Below, one piece after another: positions 1 to 8,055 of a stretch of DNA of 64,000 nt. Made by a program: the position numbers and the translations under genes. Where the stretch lies: assembly GCF_002727185.1 (NCBI RefSeq), contig NZ_NIZW01000011.1, positions 172,730 through 236,729 on the forward strand, given 5' to 3'. Below the pieces are notes generated by a model. It was not told the DNA's origin and searched no databases. It saw only the letters and a program-made list of their open reading frames with translations. Within the stretch, counting starts at the first letter, position 1. Each line of letters opens with the position of its first letter. The DNA is from Rhodopirellula bahusiensis (lineage in GTDB: Bacteria; Planctomycetota; Planctomycetia; Pirellulales; Pirellulaceae).

Positions 1-1
1 G

Positions 2-352
2 GACGGTGGCTGGTCCACAGCCGGCTTCTTAAGCGATTGGAAAGGATTGGAATGCAACGACGGCGAACCGCTCGACACACAAATCAGCGACGGATACGGA
101 ACCGGATTGGTGATCGTGATCAGTCGTGAATTGGGAATTCCCGCGGGCGATCCACGCTTGCAAAAGGGAATTCAATGGTTGCTCGTCAACCAGCGCGCAA
201 GCGGAAAGTGGTTCACACGCTCGCCCGTCAACGACGCCGGCAACTTGATTTCCAACACAGGAACTGCCTACGCGATCCTCGCACTCCAAAGCTGCGGTGA
301 GCTCCCCGGTTGGCCATTTGAATCTCAAACGTCCGCTCCCTCAACGAATTGA
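2..352 (+). CDS. Squalene/terpene cyclase-like protein, 3' end only
   Basis: This is the C-terminal part of a protein that begins before the window; the frame is open from base 2 and stops at 352. The text GGWSTAGFLSDWKG, followed by DTQISDGYGTGLV, DPRLQKGIQWLLVNQ and NTGTAYAILALQSCGE, resembles the alpha/alpha-barrel repeats of the prenyltransferase/squalene cyclase superfamily (QW-like repeats, usually about 45 residues each). Planctomycetes carry several secreted or cytosolic proteins of this fold whose substrate is unknown, so I do not call it a hopene cyclase. The catalytic Asp-rich motif, if present, lies upstream and cannot be checked. A TTG at 47 is merely internal. Confidence 0.7.
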   Translation, partial: DGGWSTAGFLSDWKGLECNDGEPLDTQISDGYGTGLVIVISRELGIPAGDPRLQKGIQWLLVNQRASGKWFTRSPVNDAGNLISNTGTAYAILALQSCGELPGWPFESQTSAPSTN

Positions 353-612
353 ACGAAAACCCAATGTTTTTGCTAATTTTCCGCGAAGGCAGCTTTCGCC
401 CCCCATCGTTGTTTTTGCGATTGTCTTGGTTAGGAATCGTGGTAGCCTGCAATGTTGGCCTGCGCGAAGCGTGCATTTAGGTGCCGCCAGCTGTTTCATC
501 GTATCCGCGACTGCAAACTCCCTTTTCGCGATCCGCAGTTCGCTCTCGTTGTAGATTCTCTACGATAGACAAACCGCAGCAGGCCTATCGATGGCCCAAG
601 GAGGCGATCTCA
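353..612. other. Intergenic region, no gene seen
   Basis: About 260 bases separate the cyclase-like gene from the next supported start. Short frames cross it but have no family resemblance. It ends with a strong Shine-Dalgarno run (aaggagg, 598-604) serving the GTG at 613. The 10-mer aggcctatcg near 582 matches part of the repeat at 26740-26761, possibly by chance. Confidence 0.5.
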
Positions 613-1035
613 GTGGATGGTACTTCCAACACACCACGCTATGTCTTGAACGACGCAGCGTTTCCAGCCTGTCCCTCGCTGACAGAAACTTCGCCGCAGG
701 ACCACCCGATCGTCATCTATGGGTTCTCCAACAAGTCCCAATATGACGTCTTCCTCAAAGCGAGCTCATTGGCATTGACGCCATATCCGTTGGTCAAACG
801 TTTTCTAGAAAAGCACGTCGACCAGAACGCGGACGAGATGAAGCTGGTTGTGGTTGACGCAGACTCACCGACTCAGCCGTCGGTCCATGCAGCAACCTTC
901 CAAAATGTTCTCGAAGCGATTCGGCTCGGCTCCGAAACAGTCAACCTTACTCACAGGTTGATCCTGGACCCAACAGACTCAACGTATCGAGTGGAGTCCT
1001 TCTCGCTCACCGCTTCAAGTGAGCCAGCGGCGTGA
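613..1035 (+). CDS. Hypothetical protein, 140 aa
   Basis: I do not recognise the family. The frame is open from 481, but the start is taken as GTG 613 because aaggagg sits 8 bases before it and the upstream residues look non-coding. The protein has no signal peptide or membrane segment. It contains hydrophobic strand-like stretches (HPIVIYGFSN, MKLVVVDADS) alternating with helical segments, which suggests a small soluble alpha/beta protein. It lies upstream of another small gene and the ptsI/GH130 cluster on the same strand, 116 bases from the next start, so co-transcription is possible but unproven. Confidence 0.5.
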   Translation: MDGTSNTPRYVLNDAAFPACPSLTETSPQDHPIVIYGFSNKSQYDVFLKASSLALTPYPLVKRFLEKHVDQNADEMKLVVVDADSPTQPSVHAATFQNVLEAIRLGSETVNLTHRLILDPTDSTYRVESFSLTASSEPAA

Positions 1036-1151
1036 AGGGCAAACATGCCACTCATCTTCGGCCCGAAAAAACAGCGAATATGCTGAACCAATCGATCGAA
1101 CGATTCCGTTCGGTTTGGGTGGTATTGCGTTTGGGCGATCGAAGGTAAGCG

Positions 1152-1415
1152 TTGATCGAATTCATCGGCGGACCATTCGACGGACATCAGCAACCATTGG
1201 CAAATGGTTCACAAGCATCCGAAATCCTGTGTTTCATCACGAAAGACACGTTTCGGCAATTACATCGCTCTGAAAATCGCGAATCGTCAAGCGGTAGTAC
1301 GCTGACGAGCGTTGCTCTGTACGAGCTCGACGCGGTCTCCGATCCGCCAACTTATCGGCACGCTGGCTCCATCGGCGGCCAATCCTTCGGTGAAGTGATC
1401 GCTGAACTCAGTTGA
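1152..1415 (+). CDS. Small conserved-looking protein, 87 aa (GGPFDGH motif)
   Basis: Short soluble protein starting IEFIGGPFDGH and ending with a compact alpha/beta tail (TLTSVALYELD, YRHAGSIGG). I have the impression that small proteins with an N-terminal GGPFDGH motif recur in planctomycetes, but no function is known to me. The start is TTG 1152, preceded by gaaggtaa. Its stop codon overlaps a TTG at 1412 in the ptsI frame (TTGA), so it may be translationally linked to the carbohydrate cluster. Function unknown. Confidence 0.55.
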   Translation: MIEFIGGPFDGHQQPLANGSQASEILCFITKDTFRQLHRSENRESSSGSTLTSVALYELDAVSDPPTYRHAGSIGGQSFGEVIAELS

Positions 1416-1459
1416 TACGAGCACGACTGGCCGCATCAGAATCTCACAGGAAAAATGGA

Positions 1460-3256
1460 ATGGAACGCATGGAAGGGAACTCGCTATCGATCGGACTCGC
1501 CAAAGGAGTCGCTGTCGTATTGGGTTATGAACTGCAACGCACGATCACGCTCTCGAGAGAGAACGCGTCTGATTCCATTTCGCGGTCCAAAGTTTCCGAT
1601 GAATGCGACCGAATGGACGATGCACTTGAAAAGTCCAAACAAGATCTCGACGACCTCAAGTCCATCGCCACAGACAGAACCTCCATCTCGTCGGCAATTG
1701 ACTTGGTCTCCGCCCATGCATCGATGGCGGGTGAGATCGCGTCATTGGTTAAAGATCGAATCTCCCACGATCTCGTTGGCGTCGAAGGTGCATTGGACTC
1801 TGTGATCTGCCAAACCGTCGGACGATTGACCAAAATCGACAACGACTACCTTCGCGAACGCGAGACGGACGTGCGTGATATTGGTCAACGCATAAAACGG
1901 CATCTCATGGGGATGACAGCGCCCCACCTGGATGCACTTCCCAAAGATGCCATCATCGTCACTCAAGAGCTTGCACCATCCGATGCGATTGCGTTGGCAG
2001 ACTCAGGGATCGTCGGCATCGTCACTCAAGTCGGCGGCAATCTCGGGCACACCGCGATCATAGCTCGATCGATGGGAATCCCTGCCGTCTCGGGGATCGT
2101 CAACGCGACTCAGCGAATTACAAGCGGGATGACGCTCTTGATCGATGGCGAGGCGGGCATCGTCATCGCCAATCCTGATGAACAGGAACTGTCTGAATTC
2201 GATTCGCGATTGGCTGAAGCGAACCGCGACCTGGATGCACTTCAATCCAATCTTTCCGCCCCGTCTTCCTTTGCTACATGCCAAACCCTCGACGGCATGG
2301 AGATAACACTCTATGGCAATGTCGGACTGTCCTCCGATCTCGACCAAGTTCTTGCTCACGGGCTGGCAGGAGTCGGCCTGTTCCGCACCGAATTTCTCTA
2401 CCTGCAATCCGAACACCGACCAGACACTGAATCCCAACGTCGTATCTATGCGCAGATGTCCGATCGTTTGGGCGACCGTCCATTAGTCATCCGCACGTTT
2501 GATCTCGGAGGCGACAAACTGCCTCCTTTCTTGTCGAAAGACGAAAACGTGGATGCATCCAGTCTGAGTCTGCGCGGCCTCCGATTTTCGCTGGCAGAAA
2601 AGGATTTGCTGCGTTCCCAACTCAATGCGATCGTCCAGGTCGCTCAACAAGCCGGCGTCAGCATCTTGTTCCCGATGGTGATCGGGGGCCATGACTTTGC
2701 TCAAGCAATCGAGATGGTCGACGATGTTGTCGAAGCGTCCAATGCGTTCAGGCGGCCTCAAATCGGTGCCATGATCGAAACGCCCGCAGCCTTGTTCTGC
2801 CTGGACGAGATTCTTGAACTGGCTAACTTCATTGCGATCGGCACCAACGACCTGACTCAGTACTTGCTGGCTGCTGATCGAGAGCTTTCGGCCGAAAGCG
2901 ATCAGGTGACCGCGATGCACCCTGCTGTTTTGCGAGCGATTAATCAAATTGCCGCAGCTGCAAAACGCTGGGACCGCCCCATTTGTGTTTGCGGCGAAGA
3001 AGCCGGCGATCCGGAATTCGCTGAGCTGCTGATCGGACTCGGAATCCGGGAACTCAGTGTCAGCGCCTCACGGTCCGAAAGTCTTCGAAAGGCCATTGCT
3101 CAAATCGATTCAACCAAAGCGTGCGATCTTGTTCAGCGGGCTCAAGACTGTCGCTCTTCAAAAGAGGTTCGGGACCTGCTCAGATCAGCGAAACAAGCCG
3201 AAACGTTTGAAGACTTAGACAGCCAGTCGATCGATGCGATCAAGGCATGCTCATGA
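1460..3256 (+). CDS. ptsI: Phosphoenolpyruvate-protein phosphotransferase (PTS enzyme I)
   Basis: Enzyme I transfers phosphate from PEP to a histidine and then to HPr. All parts are visible: the N-terminal helical HPr-binding region (about 40-145), the phosphohistidine loop GGNLGHTAIIARS (His197), and the PEP/pyruvate-binding TIM barrel with GLFRTEFLYL, RPLVIRTFDLGGDK, GAMIETPAAL and FIAIGTNDLTQY, ending in the acid/base Cys (CGEEAGD, Cys511). At 598 aa it is close to the usual 570-590. ATG 1460 was chosen because acagga precedes it; the frame also opens at TTG 1412, which overlaps the upstream stop. No HPr, EII or HPr kinase gene lies nearby. It overlaps the following GH130 gene by 4 bases, so it may energise or regulate the glycan cluster rather than import a sugar. 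Confidence 0.93.
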   Translation: MERMEGNSLSIGLAKGVAVVLGYELQRTITLSRENASDSISRSKVSDECDRMDDALEKSKQDLDDLKSIATDRTSISSAIDLVSAHASMAGEIASLVKDRISHDLVGVEGALDSVICQTVGRLTKIDNDYLRERETDVRDIGQRIKRHLMGMTAPHLDALPKDAIIVTQELAPSDAIALADSGIVGIVTQVGGNLGHTAIIARSMGIPAVSGIVNATQRITSGMTLLIDGEAGIVIANPDEQELSEFDSRLAEANRDLDALQSNLSAPSSFATCQTLDGMEITLYGNVGLSSDLDQVLAHGLAGVGLFRTEFLYLQSEHRPDTESQRRIYAQMSDRLGDRPLVIRTFDLGGDKLPPFLSKDENVDASSLSLRGLRFSLAEKDLLRSQLNAIVQVAQQAGVSILFPMVIGGHDFAQAIEMVDDVVEASNAFRRPQIGAMIETPAALFCLDEILELANFIAIGTNDLTQYLLAADRELSAESDQVTAMHPAVLRAINQIAAAAKRWDRPICVCGEEAGDPEFAELLIGLGIRELSVSASRSESLRKAIAQIDSTKACDLVQRAQDCRSSKEVRDLLRSAKQAETFEDLDSQSIDAIKACS

Positions 3257-4323
3257 TCGAGCGTCAAGCCGAAACCGTGATCCTGCGTCCCAGCGACATT
3301 CAACCGTCGCAAGATGATCTTCGAGTCGTCGGCGTCTTCAATCCGGCAGTTGCGTCGTTCGGCGATCGACTTGTGATGCTAGCCCGGGTTGCTGAATCAC
3401 CAACTGAAGTCAGAAAAGGCTGGACACCTTTGCCTCGTTTCGCCCCAACCGGCCGCACGCAAATCGATTGGGTCATGAACGATGACCTAGAGGTTGTTGA
3501 TGCCCGAGTCGTTGCGATGAAGAGCAACGGTGACTTGCGTTTGACGTCCGCTTCTCATTTGCAACTCTTTCAAACAACCAACCAAGACGGCCTGAACTGG
3601 CAATTTGTCACGACGATCCTCCCGGAAAGTCCTTGGGAAGAATATGGCATCGAAGACGCGCGTTTGACAAAAATCGGAAACACCTTTTGGATCACCTATG
3701 TCGCGGTCTCTCGATCGGGTGCCGCGACCGCTCTGATGTCGTCGAACGACCTGGTGAACTTCCAACGGCACGGGATCATCTTCCCCAGCGAAAACAAGGA
3801 TGTCGTGCTGTTTCCCGAATTGATTGGGGACGACTTCGTCGCATTGCACCGTCCGAATCCGCACTCCCACTTTCGCCCTCCGCAAATCTGGCTCGCTCGT
3901 TCGCCGGACATGATTCACTGGGGCCGACACGAACTTGTCCTCGATGGTTTGCATGATTGGGAAGGTGACCGCGTCGGAAGCGGAACGCCACCAATTCTTT
4001 GCGACCAAGGTTGGCTGACGCTCTATCACGGTTGCACTCGCCCAAGCAAAGCCGGAACCGTGGGAAGCTATTCCGCGGGAGCACTCCTGCTAGACCGCGA
4101 GTATCCCGATCGAGTTTTGGGCCGTTCCGCACAACCGGTCCTGCAACCTATCCGGCACCACGAACGCCACGGCTTTGTTCCCAACGTTGTCTTCCCCACC
4201 GCAATGCTGGATCTGGGCGACAACCTTCAAATCTTCTACGGAGCAGCCGACGCCTGCGTGGCATCGGTTCAGCTCTCAAAGCAATCCGTTTTGGATTCGC
4301 TCGAACGCAATCCCCACGAATAA
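3253..4323 (+). CDS. GH130 family glycoside phosphorylase/hydrolase (short form)
   Basis: GH130 enzymes cleave beta-mannosidic bonds, mostly by phosphorolysis, giving mannose 1-phosphate; some members are hydrolases. The five-bladed propeller hallmarks are present: GIEDARLT (residues 132-139, with the catalytic Asp135), a following WITYVAVS strand, KDVVLFPE, ALHRPNPHSHF and WEGDRVGSGTPP. Length 356 aa is normal for the compact subfamilies. There is no signal peptide, so it is cytoplasmic. The start is ATG 3253, overlapping the ptsI stop (ATGA); an in-frame ATG at 3247 is an alternative. Whether it is a phosphorylase or a hydrolase cannot be settled from the motifs I can read. Its neighbours (GT4, second GH130, GH13) argue for turnover of a mixed mannose/glucose oligosaccharide. 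Confidence 0.88.
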   Translation: MIERQAETVILRPSDIQPSQDDLRVVGVFNPAVASFGDRLVMLARVAESPTEVRKGWTPLPRFAPTGRTQIDWVMNDDLEVVDARVVAMKSNGDLRLTSASHLQLFQTTNQDGLNWQFVTTILPESPWEEYGIEDARLTKIGNTFWITYVAVSRSGAATALMSSNDLVNFQRHGIIFPSENKDVVLFPELIGDDFVALHRPNPHSHFRPPQIWLARSPDMIHWGRHELVLDGLHDWEGDRVGSGTPPILCDQGWLTLYHGCTRPSKAGTVGSYSAGALLLDREYPDRVLGRSAQPVLQPIRHHERHGFVPNVVFPTAMLDLGDNLQIFYGAADACVASVQLSKQSVLDSLERNPHE

Positions 4324-4326
4324 ACC

Positions 4327-6603
4327 ATGTCAATGATATCCAATGATCTTCTCAAAATAGCCTTCGTTGGCGACTACCTTCCACGAAAATGTGGCATCGC
4401 AACGTTCACACATGACCTGCGTCTCGGCGTTGCGAGAGAAACTTGCGCCGAATGCATCGTTGTCACACTCGACGACATCGAAGGCGGCTACGCTTATGAA
4501 AGCGAAGTTCAATTTCAAGTCGCAGATCAGGAACTGGATGAATACCAATCGGCCGCTGACTTTTTGAACTTCAGCAACGTGGATGTCATCTCGCTGCAGC
4601 ATGAATTTGGCATCTTTGGTGGCCCCTGTGGCAGCCACATCCTCGCACTCCTCCAAGACGTCCGGATGCCGGTCGTCACAACCCTTCACACGGTTCTGTC
4701 CGAACCGAGCGAAGCCCAGCGTGCCGTGATGATGCAACTCATTCGTCTGTCCACTCGATTGGTCGTGATGACCGAGCGGAGCCGACAAACATTGCTGGAT
4801 ACCTATTCGGTCGAAAGCGAACAGATCGACGTCATCGCTCACGGCATTCCGGACGCTCCTGAAACCGATCAAAGCGTTCTGAAGGAACAATTCGGTGTCG
4901 AAGACAAACCCGTCGCTCTGACTTTTGGATTGTTGTCACCGGGCAAGGGGATCGAGCACGTGCTCAAAGCCATCCCGGAAATCGTCGCCAAATTCCCGGA
5001 CTTCATCTACATCATTCTGGGGGCCACTCACCCCAGTCTGCTCCGCGAACAGGGCGAACGCTATCGGATCAGCCTGGAGCGAATGGCAAAGGAACTGGGC
5101 GTTTCCAAACATGTCAGCTTCTACAACCGATTTGTCGAATTGGAGGAATTGACCGAATTCATTGGTGCCGCCGACCTGTACATCACGCCTTTCCTGAACG
5201 TCGAACAAGCCGTCTCGGGAACGCTGGCATACGCTTTCGGATGTGGTCAAGCGGTCATTTCGACACCCTACTGGCATGCCGAAGAACTGCTCGCCGATGG
5301 ACGAGGGGTGCTGGTCCCATTTGCGGATCCATCCGCGATTGCTCGCGAGGTGATTGGACTACTCAGCGATGACGAACGACGCTTGGCAATGCGTGACAAG
5401 GCCTACGATCTGGGGCGAGACATGACGTGGGAACACGTTTCACAGCTATACATCGACTCATTCAACCGGGCTCGTGAACAACGATCTTCGTCGTTGAAAC
5501 CCCTAGCCGTCCGAACGTTGGACGAGCAACCTTTGGCACTGCCGCAAATGCAGCTCGACCACCTGCAGCACCTCAGCGACTCGACCGGGATCGTCCAACA
5601 TGCCATCTATTCCATTCCGGATCATGCGCACGGCTATTGCACCGATGACAACGCTCGGGCCCTGATCTTAACGGTGTTGTTAGAAGAACAAGGCAAAGAT
5701 TCGACCGAAGTGCGATCGTTGGCTTCGCGCTACGCTGCCTTTCTCAACAATGCCTTCAATCGAGAAACCAATCGCTTTCGCAACTTTCTCAGCTTCGATC
5801 GGCAATGGTTGGAAGCTGACGGTTCAGACGATTCCCAGGGCCGCGCCTTGTGGGCACTAGGAACATGCATTGGTCGATCAAGCAACGCAGGATTGGTTGC
5901 CTGGGCACGAGAAGTGTTCCACCAAGCTCTTCCGGCCTGTGAAAGAACCACCTCGCCGCGAACCTGGGCGCTCGCGATCATCGGCATTCACGAATATCTC
6001 CGCCGCTACAGTGGCGATCGTGTTGCCGCGGCGATGAGCCAGCAGCTCGCTGAACGATTGGCCGATATGTATGACTCCACCGCCACCGACGCGTGGCCGT
6101 GGTTTGAAAAGATCGCAACCTACAACAATGCCAAAATTTCTCAGGCAATGATCACGCACGGGCGTTGGTTCGATCATCCACGAGTCGCGGACATTGGAAT
6201 AAAGTCTTTGCGATGGCTCTGCGAAGTTCAGCTTTCACCACAAGGACGTTTTCGTCCGATCGGTTCGAACGGATTCAGTCCCGAGGGCGGCGTCGCAGCC
6301 GTGTTCGACCAGCAAGCGATCGAGGCTCACGCCATGGTGTCTGCATCCATCGAAGCCTTCGCTGCCACCAAGGACAACTTCTGGTCCGAACAAGCGCACT
6401 TGGCATTCGATTGGTTCCTGGGACGCAACGATCTCGGCCAACCGATTTACGACCCTTCCACCGGCGGTTGCTTCGACGGATTGATGGAAAACCAAGTCAA
6501 TGCGAATCAGGGTGCCGAATCGACACTCGCATTTCTTCTTTCACTCGCCGAAATGCGAGGCCTTCATACCACGATGCGTGTCGTCGCCAACCCAACTCAC
6601 TGA
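4327..6603 (+). CDS. GT4 glycosyltransferase fused to a large C-terminal domain
   Basis: Residues 8-385 form a GT-B glycosyltransferase of family GT4: the N-terminal Rossmann strand IAFVGDYLPRKCGIATFT (residues 11-28), the acceptor-side QHEFGIFGG, the domain linker HGIP (172-175), the nucleotide-binding GLLSPGKGIE (201-210), and a GT1-type pocket around SGTLAYAFGCGQAVISTPYW and GRGVLVPF. Residues 400-758 form a separate, mainly helical domain beginning IVQHAIYSIPDHAHGYCTDDNARAL (from 422, with the TDDNAR motif at 439-444) with repeating Trp/Gly-rich helices; an alpha/alpha toroid is my best guess. No signal peptide. It begins 3 bases after the first GH130 stop and ends 6 before the second. 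The fusion suggests a glycosyltransferase coupled to a glycan-processing or binding module. Confidence 0.85.
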   Translation: MSMISNDLLKIAFVGDYLPRKCGIATFTHDLRLGVARETCAECIVVTLDDIEGGYAYESEVQFQVADQELDEYQSAADFLNFSNVDVISLQHEFGIFGGPCGSHILALLQDVRMPVVTTLHTVLSEPSEAQRAVMMQLIRLSTRLVVMTERSRQTLLDTYSVESEQIDVIAHGIPDAPETDQSVLKEQFGVEDKPVALTFGLLSPGKGIEHVLKAIPEIVAKFPDFIYIILGATHPSLLREQGERYRISLERMAKELGVSKHVSFYNRFVELEELTEFIGAADLYITPFLNVEQAVSGTLAYAFGCGQAVISTPYWHAEELLADGRGVLVPFADPSAIAREVIGLLSDDERRLAMRDKAYDLGRDMTWEHVSQLYIDSFNRAREQRSSSLKPLAVRTLDEQPLALPQMQLDHLQHLSDSTGIVQHAIYSIPDHAHGYCTDDNARALILTVLLEEQGKDSTEVRSLASRYAAFLNNAFNRETNRFRNFLSFDRQWLEADGSDDSQGRALWALGTCIGRSSNAGLVAWAREVFHQALPACERTTSPRTWALAIIGIHEYLRRYSGDRVAAAMSQQLAERLADMYDSTATDAWPWFEKIATYNNAKISQAMITHGRWFDHPRVADIGIKSLRWLCEVQLSPQGRFRPIGSNGFSPEGGVAAVFDQQAIEAHAMVSASIEAFAATKDNFWSEQAHLAFDWFLGRNDLGQPIYDPSTGGCFDGLMENQVNANQGAESTLAFLLSLAEMRGLHTTMRVVANPTH

Positions 6604-6609
6604 ACTATC

Positions 6610-8055
6610 TTGCCAATCAAACGAACCGGAATCGTTCTCTCGCCCAACAGTCAACGCGTCGTCTTGCGACCGTTCCAGCCACCGGGTGACGATCGCGTGC
6701 TGCGCATCATCGGACGTGTCTGCACACTGTCTGAATTGGAGGTCAGCCAACAAATCGCTCATGTGTTGGAAGAGTTCCACGGTCGGCATCAAAAGCCCAA
6801 AGCCTATTTCGAGCGAAGATTTCGTGACCTCAAGCATCATCTGCTGACCGACACGCCAATGACCGAGAACCGGCGTTTGCTTTTGGGGGCGTACTTCACT
6901 CAAGAATACGCCTTGGAATCGGCTGCCCTGTTCAACCCCTCACTTGTTTGGCACCCCAACCAATCCAATTTGCCCTCCGGTTCGCGTCGCTTTGCGATGA
7001 GCCTGCGTGCGGTTGGCGAAGGCCACATTTCATCCATCGTCTTCCGAAGCGGCACCATCGATCGCGATCTTTGCATTGAGATCGATGAACCGGTGCGATT
7101 CGTCACGACACCCCGATACGTTCCTGACTCTTGCTACGAAAACGACCTCTTTCGACGCAAGCTGATCGAACTGGGACTCGGTAACACCTTCACCTACGAG
7201 GTACTAGCGGCCCTGCCGACCGAGTTCACACTCGAGGAATTGGAAACGCGATTGCAAGCATCGCTGCGCGAACACCGTTCGATTCACAACGAACTGGCAC
7301 CGCTGGTGGACCGCGTTGTGATGCTCGCAAAATCAAATTACGAAATCCAATACACACCGGATCACGAACTATCCGAAAGGGTCGTTTTCCCATTCAGTCC
7401 AACGGAAAGCAATGGAATCGAAGACGCACGGTTCGTGCACTTCACGGAAGACGATGGCAGCGCTCGGTACTACGCCACATACAGTGCTTACGATGGGCAA
7501 TTGGTACTGCCTCAGCTTTTGGAAACGAAGGATTTTCTTCGCTTCAAGATGCATACCCTCAACGGACCTGCCGTCGCCAACAAAGGCATGGCATTGTTCC
7601 CTCGAAAAATCAATGGTCACTACGCGATGTTGGGCCGGCAGGATGGGGAACATCTGTTCTTGTTGTACTCCGACATGCTGTATTTCTGGCACACCAGCGA
7701 ATTGATCATCAAACCGGCGGAACCTTGGGAATACGTCCAAATGGGCAATTGCGGATCACCCATTGAGACGGACGCCGGTTGGCTGGTCCTGACACACGGC
7801 GTCGGACCGATGCGAAAGTATTGCATCGGAGCGATGTTGCTGGACCTGAACGATCCATCAAAAGTCATCGCACGACTGCATGAACCCTTGGTCACTCCCA
7901 ACGAACTCGAACGTGAAGGTTACGTGCCCAATGTGGTCTACACGTGTGGTGCGATCATTCATCAAGACCACCTGGTCATTCCCTACGCGATGTCGGACTA
8001 CGCGACGACCTTCGCCACCATCGAAATCAACGAACTGCTCGCAATGATGAAGTGA
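6610..8055 (+). CDS. GH130 family protein with long N-terminal extension
   Basis: Second GH130 member, 481 aa, about 120 residues longer than its neighbour at 3253. Residues 1-180 have no counterpart in compact GH130 proteins. The propeller core carries NGIEDARF (268-275, Asp272), YYATYSAYDG, KGMALFPRKI, YAMLGRQDGE, GNCGSPIETDAGW and TYGVGP-like THGVGPMRKY. Long GH130 forms with an N-terminal helical part are known in bacteria. The start is TTG 6610, six bases after the preceding stop, with no clear ribosome site; no better start exists before the propeller. The stop overlaps the GTG of the GH13 gene (GTGA). Two different GH130 enzymes in one operon would suit two linkages in the same glycan. 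Confidence 0.87.
   Translation: MPIKRTGIVLSPNSQRVVLRPFQPPGDDRVLRIIGRVCTLSELEVSQQIAHVLEEFHGRHQKPKAYFERRFRDLKHHLLTDTPMTENRRLLLGAYFTQEYALESAALFNPSLVWHPNQSNLPSGSRRFAMSLRAVGEGHISSIVFRSGTIDRDLCIEIDEPVRFVTTPRYVPDSCYENDLFRRKLIELGLGNTFTYEVLAALPTEFTLEELETRLQASLREHRSIHNELAPLVDRVVMLAKSNYEIQYTPDHELSERVVFPFSPTESNGIEDARFVHFTEDDGSARYYATYSAYDGQLVLPQLLETKDFLRFKMHTLNGPAVANKGMALFPRKINGHYAMLGRQDGEHLFLLYSDMLYFWHTSELIIKPAEPWEYVQMGNCGSPIETDAGWLVLTHGVGPMRKYCIGAMLLDLNDPSKVIARLHEPLVTPNELEREGYVPNVVYTCGAIIHQDHLVIPYAMSDYATTFATIEINELLAMMK

Noticed and set aside
580..596. 10-mer matching the dispersed repeat near 582
   Set aside because: Only 10 bases match and no palindrome surrounds it; chance match is likely.
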